Origin: Campylobacteraceae bacterium
GTDB lineage: Bacteria; Campylobacterota; Campylobacteria; Campylobacterales; Campylobacteraceae
Direction of reading: 5' to 3'
Length of the DNA: 49,085 bases
Assembly: GCA_031284315.1 (NCBI GenBank)
Contig: JAITAB010000047.1
Location: forward strand, 1-49,085
A program made the translations under genes and the position numbers. How positions within the stretch are numbered: position 1 is the stretch's first letter; each line of letters starts with the position of its first letter. Below the pieces are notes generated by a model. The model saw only the letters and a program-made list of their open reading frames with translations, was not told where the DNA came from and did no database searches. This document shows, piece after piece, positions 34,841 through 44,279 of the stretch.

Positions 34841-36896
34841 AATTTGTCTATTTTTGTTATGCATGCCGATTTTTTTGACAGCCGAAGTGCAAAATGTGGA
34901 GTTTTTAGCCAAAAACATGCGGGATGAAAACGGTACGATTTTTGCAGACAGCGGCGTAGTTGTAAGTTCTGAGCGGTATTTGATAACGGCTGAAAAAGCG
35001 CGTTTTGACACTGAAACAAAAGATTTGGAACTGTTCGGAAATATCAGCATGTTCCGCGATTCGGACGAAGCTGCAAGAAGCGATTATCTGTTTATCAATC
35101 TGGAAAAAGAGAACGGCAATTTTTCAAATTTTTTCCTTTTCAATCAAGGAAGCAAACTTTGGGTAAACTGCGGCAATGTATCGGCAACGAGCGAATCGTA
35201 CCTTGCCAATAAAGCCGTTGTTTCAAGCTGCGATGTGGAAGAGCCTGATTGGAAAATCACTTTTACAAGCGGCGAACTCAACAAACAAAGCAGTTTTTTG
35301 CATCTTTATAACGCGCTTTTTTACGCGGGCGATGTGCCTGTATTTTATCTGCCTTACTTTGCGTTTCCGACTGACGATACAAGGCGTACGGGACTGCTGC
35401 GTCCCGAAATGGGTTACGAAAAAGACGAAGGATTTTTTTATAAACAGCCTTTTTATATCGCGCCTCATGACGAGTGGGATTTGGAGATTGACCCGCAGGC
35501 GAGGCTGGATAGAGGGCATGGATTTTACGGCGTGTTTCGTTTTGCGGATTCGCCTTACTCAAACGGACGCTTTACGGCGGGCATTTTTAAGGAGAAAAAC
35601 GCTTATGCACAAGCGGAAGACTTGAAAAACGGCAAACATTACGGATACAGCTTTACTTATGATAGAAGCGCTCTGATATCGGCGTTTTTAGGCAATAGCA
35701 CGGAAGACGGGTTGATGCTTGATTTGAAATACCTGAACGATATAGATTACCTGAATTTGCAGGAGAGCGGTTCAAATAATTTTGACAGACTCATAACGTC
35801 AAGGCTTAACTATTTTTTACGCGATGAAAACAACTACATGGGCGTGTACTCAAAATACTTCATAGATACCGATCAGAGCAGTAACGATTACACTTTGCAG
35901 GAGATTCCGACATTTCAATATCATAAATTTTCGGACTCTGTTTTTGCGAATAATTTTCAATATTCCATTGATGCGCAATACCATAATTATTACAGAAAAA
36001 CTGGTCTTGAAGCGCAGCAGTTTGAGTTTCAACTGCCCGTAACTATGTATTGGCAAATGTTTGACGATATGCTGCGTTTTGGCATTTCGGAAAATATTTA
36101 TCTTATGCGCGTAAATTATGAGGGCATATCTGTTGGGGACAATTACGGGCAGTATTTCAGAAATTATCACGCGCTGTCTGCCTATACGGATTTGGCAAAG
36201 GCATACGATGGTTTTTTTCACAAAATCTACTTTGGCGCGGAGTATATTATCCCAAGTTTTGAAAAGAAAAAAGGGTATCTTGACAGAGACGAATTTGTGC
36301 CTATAAACACGGAAGCCGAACAGATATTGTTTAATTTTAAGCAGTATTTTTACGACAGCGGCGGCAGAAAAATACTCTCTCATGCGATGCGGCAGCCATA
36401 TTATTTTGAAAATTACGATTATAAATACGCTCCGCTTGAAAATAGAATAGATTTGGACATCACATCTTTTTTGTCGCTTTCAAATGAGTTGCAATATTCA
36501 CATAAAAACGGCGAAATTGTAAAATCGCTCAGTTATCTATCGTATGAAAACCGCGCGGCTGATTTTTATCTTTCGCACACTTATAACGAAAATGAGGATA
36601 ATAACTACATAGCGTTCAGTATAAATAGCAGAATTTTTAAAAACAGCTCTATTTTTGGAGAAATTCAGTATGATATTGGCGAAAGTTTTACGAAAGCGTG
36701 GAATATCGGTTTTGCGCAGAGTAAAAACTGCTGGGATTACAGGATTGTATATAAAGAGGATATAGCGCCGAAACTGACAAGTGCCGGCAAAGCGAGTTCT
36801 GTCGGCAAGAGAGGCATTTATCTGCTTTTCAATCTTTATCCTTTGGGCGGCATAAAGTATGAGTACTCTTTGGCTGAGAGTTCAAAAGATTTGTAA
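34833..36896 (+). CDS. lptD: LPS-assembly protein LptD
   Basis: Outer-membrane protein of 687 residues that inserts lipopolysaccharide into the outer leaflet with LptE. It has a signal peptide (ICLFLLCMPIFLTA), then the N-terminal OstA/LptA-like jellyroll (FLAKNMRDENGTIFADSGVVV ... AEKARFDTETKDLELFGNI), and a large beta-barrel starting near YLPYFAFPTDDTRRTGLL and ending near residue 687. Campylobacterota LptD is shorter than the E. coli protein (about 780), so the length is normal. It overlaps the RDD gene by eight bases; the next gene follows after nine. Confidence 0.92.
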   Translation: MRKICLFLLCMPIFLTAEVQNVEFLAKNMRDENGTIFADSGVVVSSERYLITAEKARFDTETKDLELFGNISMFRDSDEAARSDYLFINLEKENGNFSNFFLFNQGSKLWVNCGNVSATSESYLANKAVVSSCDVEEPDWKITFTSGELNKQSSFLHLYNALFYAGDVPVFYLPYFAFPTDDTRRTGLLRPEMGYEKDEGFFYKQPFYIAPHDEWDLEIDPQARLDRGHGFYGVFRFADSPYSNGRFTAGIFKEKNAYAQAEDLKNGKHYGYSFTYDRSALISAFLGNSTEDGLMLDLKYLNDIDYLNLQESGSNNFDRLITSRLNYFLRDENNYMGVYSKYFIDTDQSSNDYTLQEIPTFQYHKFSDSVFANNFQYSIDAQYHNYYRKTGLEAQQFEFQLPVTMYWQMFDDMLRFGISENIYLMRVNYEGISVGDNYGQYFRNYHALSAYTDLAKAYDGFFHKIYFGAEYIIPSFEKKKGYLDRDEFVPINTEAEQILFNFKQYFYDSGGRKILSHAMRQPYYFENYDYKYAPLENRIDLDITSFLSLSNELQYSHKNGEIVKSLSYLSYENRAADFYLSHTYNENEDNNYIAFSINSRIFKNSSIFGEIQYDIGESFTKAWNIGFAQSKNCWDYRIVYKEDIAPKLTSAGKASSVGKRGIYLLFNLYPLGGIKYEYSLAESSKDL

Positions 36897-36905
36897 GAGA
36901 GGATA

Positions 36906-37598
36906 ATGAGCGAAGGATACATGTTTGCGTCTTATGAAGAGGCGGCGGCGAAACTTTTGGAGATATTGCCCGTTCATCAAATGGAAGATGAGGACTGGGT
37001 ATTGATGGCATTATCGCTTGCGTCTGTTCCGATGGCAAATTTTATGTCAAACAATACCGGCTTATCTTTTGACATTATGTTCAGCGAACCTCTTTTTGCG
37101 CCGAACAATCCCGAGTGCATCATAGGCGTAGTGAGCGAAAGCGAAGAGATAGTCATGCAAACGGCGCTTATTGATTCTTTCGGTATAAAATTGGACTATG
37201 TTTACGGCGAAGCCAAAAGAAAATATGAAGAAAATATTTTAAAAAAGATATACAAGTACAGAAAAGGAGCCTCTTTGGCGGAGCTGAAGGGAAAGAGCGT
37301 TTTATTATTGGACATAGGCTGCGAAAGCGGCATGAGAGCGCTTGCGTCCATGAAAACGGCTATATCCGAAAAGGCTAAATCAGCCTCTTTCGCCGCGCCC
37401 GTTATCGCGCAAAATACAGCCGCGATGTTAGAGAGCGAAGTGGACGGGCTTTTTTGCCTGAGCCGTATAGCAAACTTTGTAAATACGGATTTTTATTATA
37501 AGAGCAAAGAGGAAGATTTAAATTGCGAAGAGATTTTAGATATTTTAGAATCCAGCAAACATTACATATCGTTTCAAAAGTCACAAGGAGAAGAATAA
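36906..37598 (+). CDS. Phosphoribosyltransferase-like protein
   Basis: Cytoplasmic protein of 230 residues. The order PVHQMEDEDW, AKRKYEENILKKIYKYRKG and KSVLLLDIGCESGMRALAS resembles the flexible loop and PRPP-loop layout of type I phosphoribosyltransferases, but the PRPP signature is altered (DIGCESG where active enzymes have DD-x3-TG), so it may bind rather than transfer. The same gene precedes pnp in other Campylobacterota as far as I recall. It starts behind GAGAGGATA and abuts pnp directly (stop and start adjacent). Confidence 0.65.
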   Translation: MSEGYMFASYEEAAAKLLEILPVHQMEDEDWVLMALSLASVPMANFMSNNTGLSFDIMFSEPLFAPNNPECIIGVVSESEEIVMQTALIDSFGIKLDYVYGEAKRKYEENILKKIYKYRKGASLAELKGKSVLLLDIGCESGMRALASMKTAISEKAKSASFAAPVIAQNTAAMLESEVDGLFCLSRIANFVNTDFYYKSKEEDLNCEEILDILESSKHYISFQKSQGEE

Positions 37599-39764
37599 AT
37601 GGAATACAGGATTGAAATTAACAATCAAGAGGAGATTTACGATATCGGCAGCGTTGCAAAACATGCCGCAGGAGCAGCTCTTTTAAGAGTAAAAAATACA
37701 GTTGTTCTGGCTACGGTAGCAAGGGACGACACGGCGGCGGAAGAGGATTTTTTGCCTTTAACGGTTAATTATATAGAGAAAAGTTACGCTTCGGGGAAGA
37801 TTCCGGGCGGATATATCAAAAGAGAGACAAAGCCGGGCGATTTTGAGACGCTTACTTCAAGGATTATAGACAGAAGCTTAAGACCGCTTTTCCCGAAAGG
37901 CTACGCGTATCCTACGCAGATAGTCGTTTTTGTTTTGAGCTGCGATAATGAAGTGGATTTGCAGGTAACTGCGCTAAATGCGGCTTCGGCGGCTTTGTAT
38001 CTTTCGGATATTCCCGTAAATAAATGCGTAAGCGGCGTAAGAATAGGAAAAATAAACGGCGAATTGGTCGTAAATCCTAAAAATTCCGAACTTAAAAATG
38101 GTACGCTTGATTTGTATGTCGCGGGCACAAAAGATGAACTTTTAATGATAGAGATGAGAGCGGTATCTTCCTTAAAAGATAACGAGCATTTTGTAAATGA
38201 AATGGGTGAAGAGGAGATGGTGGACGCGATAAATTTTGCCGCTGAAAAGATCTCCGACGCTTCAAATCTGTATGAGCAGGTTTTCACTCCGATAAAAAAA
38301 GCCGATGCCGAGCTTGAATATAAAGCGTCTGTTTTGAATGAAGAGATTTATCAATACATAAAAGAAAATTACAAGCCGAATGTTTATAGCGCCCTTACTC
38401 AAATGGCAAAATCCGAACGCGCACTTGAACTTAAAAAAGCGCTTGAATTAATCATGCAGGAGAATGCCGACAAAGAGTGGGATAAAAGCGTAGTCAAAAA
38501 CGCGCTTGAAGCTTTTAAACACAATGTCGTAAGAGAGATGATAGTAAAGGGCAAAACAAGAGCGGACGGACGGGGGCTTAAAGATATAAGACCTATATCC
38601 ATAGCTACAAACATACTTCCGAATACTCACGGCTCATGCCTTTTTAGCAGAGGTCAAACGCAGGCTTTGGCGATAGCTACTTTGGGCAGCGACCAAGATG
38701 CGCAGACATACGACCTTTTGACTGAAAAAACGCCGAATACGGATAAATTTATGGTAAATTACAATTTTCCGGGATTTTCGGTAGGCGAAGCAAGTCCGTT
38801 GAGGTCTCCGGGGCGAAGAGAGTTGGGTCATGGCAATCTTGCCAAAAGAGCGATTGAACCGACTATTAATAAAAACAGTTTATATACTATAAGAATGGTT
38901 TCAGAGATATTGGAGTCAAACGGTTCGTCGTCTATGGCTACTGTGTGCGGCGGCGCATTGGCGTTAAGAGCGGCGGGCGTTGAAACGAAAAAGCTTGTCG
39001 CAGGCGTTGCCATGGGACTTGTTTTTGAAGATGGAGATTATGCGATATTGACCGATATCATGGGGCTTGAAGACCATGACGGCGATATGGATTTTAAAGT
39101 GGCTGGAACAAAAGATGGAATAACGGCTTTGCAGATGGATATAAAGCTTGGCGGCATTGCGCCTGAAATTTTAAAAGAAGCTTTATATCAGGCAAAAGAG
39201 GGAAGAGAATATATATTAAACTTAATGGAAGATGCAGCCTCAAAGATAGTCATTAATGAAGAGATTTTGCCAAAATTTGAACTTTTCAGCGTAGATAACA
39301 GCAAAATGGTAGATATTATCGGGCAAGGCGGAAAAACGATAAAAGAGATTATAGAAAAATACTCTGTTTCTATAGACTTGAATCGCGATAACGGCGAAGT
39401 AAAACTCTCGGGCATCAATAGAAAGCAAGTTGATGCGGCAAAACAGCATATTTTGGATATCGTCAAAAATGCGGGCAGCGGACGAGGATTTGACAGACGC
39501 GGCGGCGATAGAGACCGCAATGCTAAAATAGTAGAGTTTGAAAAAGGCGCCGTTATTGAAGGCGTTGTGAAAAGAGTAGCTGATTTCGGCGCGTTTATAG
39601 GACTTCCTGGCGATATTGACGGACTTTTGCACATATCAAAACTTGCCGAGGGCAGAGTGGAGAAAGTAACCGATATAATAAATGTCGGCGATAAAGTTAA
39701 AGTAAAAGTACTGTTCCAAAAAGGACCTAAAATAGAGTTGGGCTTGGAGAGTAAGCTTGATTAA
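37599..39764 (+). CDS. pnp: Polyribonucleotide nucleotidyltransferase
   Basis: PNPase of 721 residues, the 3'-5' phosphorolytic RNase of the degradosome. It shows two RNase PH-like halves (the first with [17 protein letters not shown] and [31 protein letters not shown], the second with [16 protein letters not shown] and [18 protein letters not shown]), then a KH domain ([14 protein letters not shown]) and an S1 domain ([26 protein letters not shown]). All parts are present and in order. Start codon directly follows the upstream stop, with AAGGAG overlapping that gene's end. It closes the uvrC-pnp block. Confidence 0.97.
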   Translation: MEYRIEINNQEEIYDIGSVAKHAAGAALLRVKNTVVLATVARDDTAAEEDFLPLTVNYIEKSYASGKIPGGYIKRETKPGDFETLTSRIIDRSLRPLFPKGYAYPTQIVVFVLSCDNEVDLQVTALNAASAALYLSDIPVNKCVSGVRIGKINGELVVNPKNSELKNGTLDLYVAGTKDELLMIEMRAVSSLKDNEHFVNEMGEEEMVDAINFAAEKISDASNLYEQVFTPIKKADAELEYKASVLNEEIYQYIKENYKPNVYSALTQMAKSERALELKKALELIMQENADKEWDKSVVKNALEAFKHNVVREMIVKGKTRADGRGLKDIRPISIATNILPNTHGSCLFSRGQTQALAIATLGSDQDAQTYDLLTEKTPNTDKFMVNYNFPGFSVGEASPLRSPGRRELGHGNLAKRAIEPTINKNSLYTIRMVSEILESNGSSSMATVCGGALALRAAGVETKKLVAGVAMGLVFEDGDYAILTDIMGLEDHDGDMDFKVAGTKDGITALQMDIKLGGIAPEILKEALYQAKEGREYILNLMEDAASKIVINEEILPKFELFSVDNSKMVDIIGQGGKTIKEIIEKYSVSIDLNRDNGEVKLSGINRKQVDAAKQHILDIVKNAGSGRGFDRRGGDRDRNAKIVEFEKGAVIEGVVKRVADFGAFIGLPGDIDGLLHISKLAEGRVEKVTDIINVGDKVKVKVLFQKGPKIELGLESKLD

Positions 39765-39787
39765 AGCGAATTTAACCTCCGTAAAGC

Positions 39788-39864
39788 TATAATTACGCCT
39801 TGCAAAGTGGTAAGTAGGGATACGCAAACCGAACGGACTTTGCGAAAAATTTTAAGGAGAACTT
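39788..39864 (+). promoter_or_regulatory. atpE promoter and structured 5' leader
   Basis: TATAAT at 39788-39793 is a good -10 box. The leader that follows contains an inverted repeat GCAAAGT (39802-39808) and ACTTTGC (39837-39843) and ends in AAGGAG before the atpE start. The hairpin may stabilise the very abundant atpE message. Confidence 0.55.
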
Positions 39865-40200
39865 ATGAAAAAGATTCTTTTTCTTTTGGTTGTATGTATT
39901 GCGGCTGCTTTCGGACAGGAGCAGGGCGCAGAAGTAGTTGAAGAGGTTGCGGTTCTTAATGAAACGCTAAAATCATTCTCTGTCCTTGCGGCATGCGTTG
40001 GTTTGGGTATCGCCGCTCTTGGAGGCGCTATCGGTATGGGAAATACGGCAGCTGCTACGATAGCGGGAACTGCGAGAAATCCGGGACTTGGCGGCAAACT
40101 CATGGGAACGATGTTTATCGCTCTTGCGATGGTTGAAGCGCAGGTTATCTATACGCTTGTTATCGCGCTTGTTTTGCTTTTTGCAAATCCGTTTTTATAA
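39865..40200 (+). CDS. atpE: F0 ATP synthase subunit c
   Basis: Proteolipid of 111 residues forming the rotor ring of the F-type ATP synthase. Two helices are joined by the polar loop RNPGLGGKL; the ion-carrying carboxylate is Glu91 in MVEAQVIYT. The alanine after it, without the serine of sodium-type rings, points to proton specificity. The glycine-rich first helix (GLGIAALGGAIGMGNTAAATIAGTA) is standard. The N-terminal 17 residues look like a cleavable signal peptide (LFLLVVCIAAAFG), as in other Campylobacterota, and the gene stands alone rather than in an atp operon, also typical of the phylum. AAGGAG precedes the ATG. Confidence 0.96.
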   Translation: MKKILFLLVVCIAAAFGQEQGAEVVEEVAVLNETLKSFSVLAACVGLGIAALGGAIGMGNTAAATIAGTARNPGLGGKLMGTMFIALAMVEAQVIYTLVIALVLLFANPFL

Positions 40201-40207
40201 TAATCAC

Positions 40208-40233
40208 AAGGAGCTCCAAAAAGCTCCTTTTTA
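40208..40233 (+). terminator. Terminator after atpE
   Basis: Stem AAGGAGCT/AGCTCCTT with a six-base loop and a following T run, seven bases after the atpE stop and just before the tRNA gene. Confidence 0.88.
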
Positions 40234-40239
40234 ATTTCT

Positions 40240-40324
40240 GCGGTCGTGGTGAAATTGGTAGACACGCTATCTTGAGGGGGTAGTGCCTTCGGGTGTACGA
40301 GTTCAAATCTCGTCGACCGCACCA
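40240..40324 (+). tRNA. tRNA-Leu(GAG)
   Basis: An 85-base class II tRNA with encoded CCA. The acceptor stem is GCGGTCG with CGACCGC, the T arm contains GTTCAAATC, the D loop contains TTGGTAGAC, and the anticodon loop TTGAGGG gives GAG. A variable arm (TGCCTTCGGGTGTA region) is present, as required for leucine tRNA. Confidence 0.95.
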
Positions 40325-40474
40325 TTATTAATTAAACTCCGATAAAATCATATTTTTGTATTTAAATTTTACAAAGCCGAGTTTTAATTAAAAATTTTAG
40401 CATAAAAATCAACGAAGTTTTTTCACATGTATCGCGTAAATTGTTATCTCTAATATAATTTTTGCAAATTAAAA

Positions 40475-40507
40475 AATAGCTGCGCCGATATTTTCAACGC
40501 AGCTATT
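40475..40507 (-). terminator. Terminator of the CC/Lys microprotein gene
   Basis: Ten-base stem AATAGCTGCG/CGCAGCTATT with a 13-base loop; on the minus strand it runs into TTTTT. It lies 12 bases after the stop of the minus-strand short gene at 40520-40597, which supports that gene being transcribed. Confidence 0.8.
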
Positions 40508-40519
40508 GCTTAAATCAAA

Positions 40520-40597
40520 CTATTTTGATTTTTTCTTGCTGTCTTTTTCAGCAGGTTTTGTCGCTTTAGTCTCTTTTTTGGAACCGCAGCATGCCAT
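40520..40597 (-). CDS. 25-residue cysteine/lysine microprotein
   Basis: A very short frame starting MACCGSKKETK and ending SKKKSK: two adjacent cysteines at 3-4 followed by a tail in which ten of 25 residues are lysine. It is supported by a perfect GGAGG seven bases before the ATG and by a strong terminator 12 bases after the stop, so it looks like a genuine one-gene transcript. There is no hydrophobic segment. The CCGS start could bind a metal or be a modified or attached N-terminus. I do not recognise a family; function unknown. Confidence 0.68.
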   Translation of the reverse strand: MACCGSKKETKATKPAEKDSKKKSK

Positions 40598-40739
40598 TTT
40601 CAGCCTCCTGTAATAAAATTTATCAGCAAAAAGCTAATATCAGACTATTTTACTCCAAATAACCGTAATGTAAACTTAAAAAACTATCTTGCCAGCCAAA
40701 TACATGGAAGTGTAAATGTGTGAAATTTCAAAAGATTAA

Positions 40740-40815
<76 letters not shown>

Positions 40816-40981
40816 TTTTAAAAAGCGTAATTATATAATGTTTTATGCTATAAAAAGCTAAAACATGGAGAAATTTTTCTATTTTTTTCATTTTGCCGCA
40901 AAATAGCTCTTTTATTTTAAAGAGATTGTTTGCTAAAATTGGATAAACTTTCACTTATTTATTTAAAATGAGCAAACAATC

Positions 40982-41551
40982 ATGGATATGGATATAGAAA
41001 TTTCCAAAATCGCAAATCTCCCTTCGCGCTTCGGAGAGTTTAAGATACAGGCTTTCAAAGAGGGTGAAAAAGAGCATTTGACTATTTTTAAAGAACCTTT
41101 TGGAGATGCGCCCGCAGTTAGAATTCACAGCGAATGTTTAACGGGCGATGCTATCGGAAGTTTAAAATGTGATTGCCGCGACCAGCTTGAGAGTGCGCTG
41201 AAATTCATATACAAAAACGGCGGCATGGTGGTATATCTAAGGCAGGAAGGGCGCAATATCGGGCTTCTTAACAAAATCAACGCTTACGCTTTGCAGGACG
41301 AAGGATTTGATACCGTTGAGGCAAACCACAAGCTCGGCTTCAAAGCAGATGAAAGAACTTATGAAGTAGTTGACTTTATATTTAACTATTTTGGACTTAA
41401 AACGATAAGGCTTTTGACAAACAATCCCGCGAAAATAGTAAGTTTAAAAAGCGTGAAAATAGCGGAGAGGATTCCGATTATCACGAAGGCAAATCCCAAA
41501 AACAGTTCATATTTAAAAGTCAAAAAAGAGAAAATGGGTCATTTGTTTTGA
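40982..41551 (+). CDS. ribA: GTP cyclohydrolase II
   Basis: Monofunctional RibA of 189 residues, the first step of riboflavin synthesis from GTP. The zinc site is clear: HSECLTGDAIGSLKCDC, three cysteines in the standard spacing. RQEGRNIGLLNKINAY holds the conserved catalytic arginine region, and TNNPAKI is the substrate-binding end. It is not fused to RibB. The ATG at 40982 has a weak ribosome-binding site; a second in-frame ATG at 40988 is possible. It is followed by rsmG after about 30 bases, the ribA-rsmG order known from Campylobacter. Confidence 0.95.
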   Translation: MDMDIEISKIANLPSRFGEFKIQAFKEGEKEHLTIFKEPFGDAPAVRIHSECLTGDAIGSLKCDCRDQLESALKFIYKNGGMVVYLRQEGRNIGLLNKINAYALQDEGFDTVEANHKLGFKADERTYEVVDFIFNYFGLKTIRLLTNNPAKIVSLKSVKIAERIPIITKANPKNSSYLKVKKEKMGHLF

Positions 41552-41581
41552 TAAAAACCTTGCATGCAAAGGTAAAATTTA

Positions 41582-42166
41582 ATGCAAAAATATAAAATAA
41601 CGAACTTTTCTTTGCCGCCATTTTTTGAGCAGTCTATGCAAATTTTTACCAAATTTCTGCTTTTGTATAACAAAACGCACAATATCACAGGCATTAAAAA
41701 TGCGGCGATCGCGGACGAAAATATTTACGACAGCATCTATCCGCTACAATTTTTAAAAAGCTCGCCCAAAACGGCGATAGATATAGGAAGCGGCGGCGGA
41801 TTTCCCGCTGTTGTTCTTGCCGCCGCCATGCCTTCATGTCATTTCACGCTGTACGAACCTGCCGCCAAAAAAAGCGCATTTTTGCATCTGATAAAAAACG
41901 AACTTGATATTTCAAACATGAATATAAAAACCAAAAGGATTGAGGAGGATGCGGCAAAGACGGTAGAACTTATAACTTCGCGCGCTGTGTGCGATACGGC
42001 TTTGCTGATAAAGTTATCTAAAGGTTTTTATGATAAAAATACAATTATGCTTTTTTATAAAGGGCAAAGAGCGGAAGAGGAGATTTTAAATCTCAAAAAT
42101 GTGCAGATTTTTACGAGGCAAAAGCGAAAATATATATTTATAAAAGGATTGGGCGGCGATGTATAA
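41582..42166 (+). CDS. rsmG: 16S rRNA (guanine527-N7)-methyltransferase
   Basis: RsmG/GidB of 194 residues, AdoMet-dependent, methylating G527 of 16S rRNA. It shows YNKTHNITGIK near residue 30, the AdoMet site AIDIGSGGGFPAVVLA near 62-77, and the SRAVCDTALL segment equivalent to the conserved SRA. Length is normal. Its end overlaps the next small gene by eight bases. Confidence 0.93.
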   Translation: MQKYKITNFSLPPFFEQSMQIFTKFLLLYNKTHNITGIKNAAIADENIYDSIYPLQFLKSSPKTAIDIGSGGGFPAVVLAAAMPSCHFTLYEPAAKKSAFLHLIKNELDISNMNIKTKRIEEDAAKTVELITSRAVCDTALLIKLSKGFYDKNTIMLFYKGQRAEEEILNLKNVQIFTRQKRKYIFIKGLGGDV

Positions 42167-42371
42167 AATTATACTTATTCTCGTTTTGATATATATCGCA
42201 TATATTCTGTTTTTCGGCAAAAAAAGAGGACAAAAAGAAGAGAAAAACTCATTGCATGAGGAGTTAATGGTAGAGTGCGCGGCATGCGGAACATTTGTCG
42301 CAATGAGCGAAGCCGTTAGAAAAGAGGGGCAATATTTCTGTTCCCAAACATGCGCAAAGGCGAAAAAATGA
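42159..42371 (+). CDS. Small membrane-anchored zinc-ribbon protein (PP0621-like)
   Basis: Protein of 70 residues: an N-terminal membrane helix (YKIILILVLIYIAYILFFG), a basic linker, and a C-terminal ECAACGTFVAMSEAV ... YFCSQTCAKAKK with two CxxC/CxxxC pairs, enough for one zinc site. This is the layout of the PP0621/TRASH-like small proteins found after rsmG in related genomes. It overlaps rsmG and, by four bases (ATGA), the next gene. Function unknown. Confidence 0.75.
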   Translation: MYKIILILVLIYIAYILFFGKKRGQKEEKNSLHEELMVECAACGTFVAMSEAVRKEGQYFCSQTCAKAKK

Positions 42372-42760
42372 TCATAATAGGACATGAACTCATTGATTTT
42401 AAGCCGTTTTGCAAAATTAAAAATATTGACAAAACGGCAAATATTTCTTCGGATTTGGCTGTTATTTTTGCATTCAAAAATGGACAAAACCTTATCAAAT
42501 TCTGTCAAAAAAACGGCATAAATTTTGCAGTGGAGACCGAGATCGCCAAAGAGGCTCTTTTGGCAAATGCGGCGGGCGCGTCATATATATCGGTAAGCGG
42601 CAAAAAAGCGGCAAAAAAGATACAGGATTTGGCTGAAAATTATCTGTTTGACGCCAAAATACTGCTGAAAATCAACAATGAAAACGAAATAGAAAAAGCC
42701 GCAAAGCTCGGTATAGACGGCGTTCTTTTGCCTGAGGGGGTTATTGATGGAGATATTTAA
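42368..42760 (+). CDS. Conserved protein of unknown function, half-TIM-barrel-like
   Basis: Protein of 130 residues from the ATG at 42368, which overlaps the previous stop (ATGA). Alternating strands and helices (FAVETEIAKEALLANAAGASYISVSG, AKILLKINNENEIEKAAKLGIDGVLLPEGV) recall part of a (beta/alpha)8 enzyme, but no catalytic motif is visible. Its position between the zinc-ribbon gene and htpX, with overlaps on both sides, indicates one operon. Confidence 0.68.
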   Translation: MIIIGHELIDFKPFCKIKNIDKTANISSDLAVIFAFKNGQNLIKFCQKNGINFAVETEIAKEALLANAAGASYISVSGKKAAKKIQDLAENYLFDAKILLKINNENEIEKAAKLGIDGVLLPEGVIDGDI

Positions 42761-43586
42761 AACGGTATTTTTTATGACTGCACTGATGCTGCTTTTGATA
42801 TTTATCGGCGGATATGTCGGCGGCGGCGGCGGTATGCTTATAGCGTTTGCGATAGGCGCGGCGGTGAATTTTTTCAGTTACTTTTTTTCGGATAAATTGG
42901 TCTTGAGGCATTACCGCGCCGTTGAAGTAAACAGGCAAAACGCGAAAGGTTTTTACGAAATAGTGGAAAGACTGGCAAAAAAAGCCGATATACCCATGCC
43001 CAAAGTTTACATCATTCCCGAAGCCGTCCCCAACGCCTTTGCCACAGGCAGAAACCGTTCAAATGCCGCCGTATGCGCGACAGAAGGACTTTTAAATCTT
43101 TTAAGCGAGGAAGAAATTGAAGGCGTAATGGCTCATGAGCTTTCACATGTAAGGCATTATGATATTTTAATAGGCTCAATGGCGGCAACTATAGCGGGAG
43201 CCATCGCCATAGCGGCAAATATCCTGCAATACGGCGCATTATTGGGGCGCAACAGGCAAAATCCGATTGTTATGATAGCTATCGCGATAGTTTTACCGAT
43301 AGCTGCGGCTATTATACAAATGTCAATCAGCCGCAGCCGCGAATATATGGCAGACGAAGGAGCCGCGCGACTAACAGCGCATCCCGAATGGCTTCAAAGC
43401 GCGCTTTTGAAACTTGATGCTTACGCAAGAGGCGGCACAATGCGCCAAGCCTCCCAAGAGAGCGCCCACATGTTTATAGTCAATCCTTTTTCAGGCAAAA
43501 ACATCTCATTTGCGAGCCTGTTTTCCACGCATCCAAGCATAGAAAACAGAATAGCAAGGCTGGAGAAGTTGAAAAACGCGTTATGA
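42747..43586 (+). CDS. htpX: HtpX membrane zinc metalloprotease
   Basis: Protein of 279 residues from the ATG at 42747, behind GAGGGGG. HtpX degrades damaged membrane proteins. It has two N-terminal helices, the zinc site HELSH in MAHELSHVRHYD near residue 130, two further helices and the third ligand Glu in SREYMADEGAA. The C-terminus (FSTHPSIENRIARLEKL) is standard for the family. It overlaps the end of the preceding gene by 14 bases and ends the operon. Confidence 0.94.
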   Translation: MEIFKTVFFMTALMLLLIFIGGYVGGGGGMLIAFAIGAAVNFFSYFFSDKLVLRHYRAVEVNRQNAKGFYEIVERLAKKADIPMPKVYIIPEAVPNAFATGRNRSNAAVCATEGLLNLLSEEEIEGVMAHELSHVRHYDILIGSMAATIAGAIAIAANILQYGALLGRNRQNPIVMIAIAIVLPIAAAIIQMSISRSREYMADEGAARLTAHPEWLQSALLKLDAYARGGTMRQASQESAHMFIVNPFSGKNISFASLFSTHPSIENRIARLEKLKNAL

Positions 43587-43589
43587 TTT

Positions 43590-44156
43590 TTAATCTATTT
43601 TTGTTATTTCATCATAGTTTTTTTCAACAATAACTCCATTTTTTTGCTGTATCAGGCAGGTTTTATCATCTTTTAATGATTTGATAACGCCGTCTTTGCG
43701 CGATACTGTAGCGCTAAACAATCCGACATCTTTTTCGTCCCAAATCACTCTGTCACCGACCTTAAATCCGCGATAATTTGTGTCTGATTTGATGCCCCAA
43801 ACATCGCCTTCTACGACATAATAAAGATTTTGCACAAGATAAATTTTAGCATTAACCAAGAATTCTCCGCCTTGAACTCTTCTGACTGTTTGCTCCACGG
43901 CTTCATTAATGGTCTCAGAACGAGATTGGCGCAATTCTTTGTCACTGCCGCCCGCATATTTTGCAAGAAGTTCATATTTAAAATTATTTACGTCAATATT
44001 TCGTATAGAAATCATGTTTGTATGACCTATTTGCACTTTTTGTACGGGCGGAAGCGGTCTATCTACCAGACCAACACAACCCGTAAAAACCGCTAAAGTC
44101 AATAATGACAATGCAATGTTTTTTATATCCGTAAAGAGATTTTTCGTTATTTTCAT
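43590..44156 (-). CDS. Predicted lipoprotein, unknown function
   Basis: Protein of 188 residues with a signal ending in the lipobox AVFTGC. The mature part has VQIGHTNMISIRNIDVNNFKYELLAKYAGG followed by a helical segment (SETINEAVEQTVRRVQGGEFLVNAKIYLV) and a C-terminal beta-rich part (YRGFKVGDRVIWDE ... GVIKSLKDDKTCLI) that resembles an SH3-like barrel. I do not recognise the family. It is divergent from the XRE regulator with two palindromes between them, so it may be a target of that regulator. Confidence 0.7.
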   Translation of the reverse strand: MKITKNLFTDIKNIALSLLTLAVFTGCVGLVDRPLPPVQKVQIGHTNMISIRNIDVNNFKYELLAKYAGGSDKELRQSRSETINEAVEQTVRRVQGGEFLVNAKIYLVQNLYYVVEGDVWGIKSDTNYRGFKVGDRVIWDEKDVGLFSATVSRKDGVIKSLKDDKTCLIQQKNGVIVEKNYDEITKID

Positions 44157-44196
44157 TGTTTCTCCCTTGTGAAAACTTGATTGTAAAATTTATCTC

Positions 44197-44275
44197 TATA
44201 GAAAAGTTTTCTATATAGAATTGCTAAAAAATTATATAAAAAATATCCTTATAGGAAAATTAGCTATTAGGATAT
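44197..44275. promoter_or_regulatory. Two palindromic sites, candidate operators of the XRE regulator
   Basis: Site 1 is a perfect 9-base inverted repeat, TATAGAAAA-G-TTTTCTATA (44197-44215). Site 2 is a 12-base inverted repeat with one mismatch, ATATCCTTATAG ... CTATTAGGATAT (44243-44254 and 44264-44275). Site 2 covers the ribosome-binding AGGA of the XRE gene, so it may be an RNA hairpin, an operator, or both. Both lie between the divergent lipoprotein and regulator genes. Confidence 0.55.
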
Positions 44276-44279
44276 GCAC

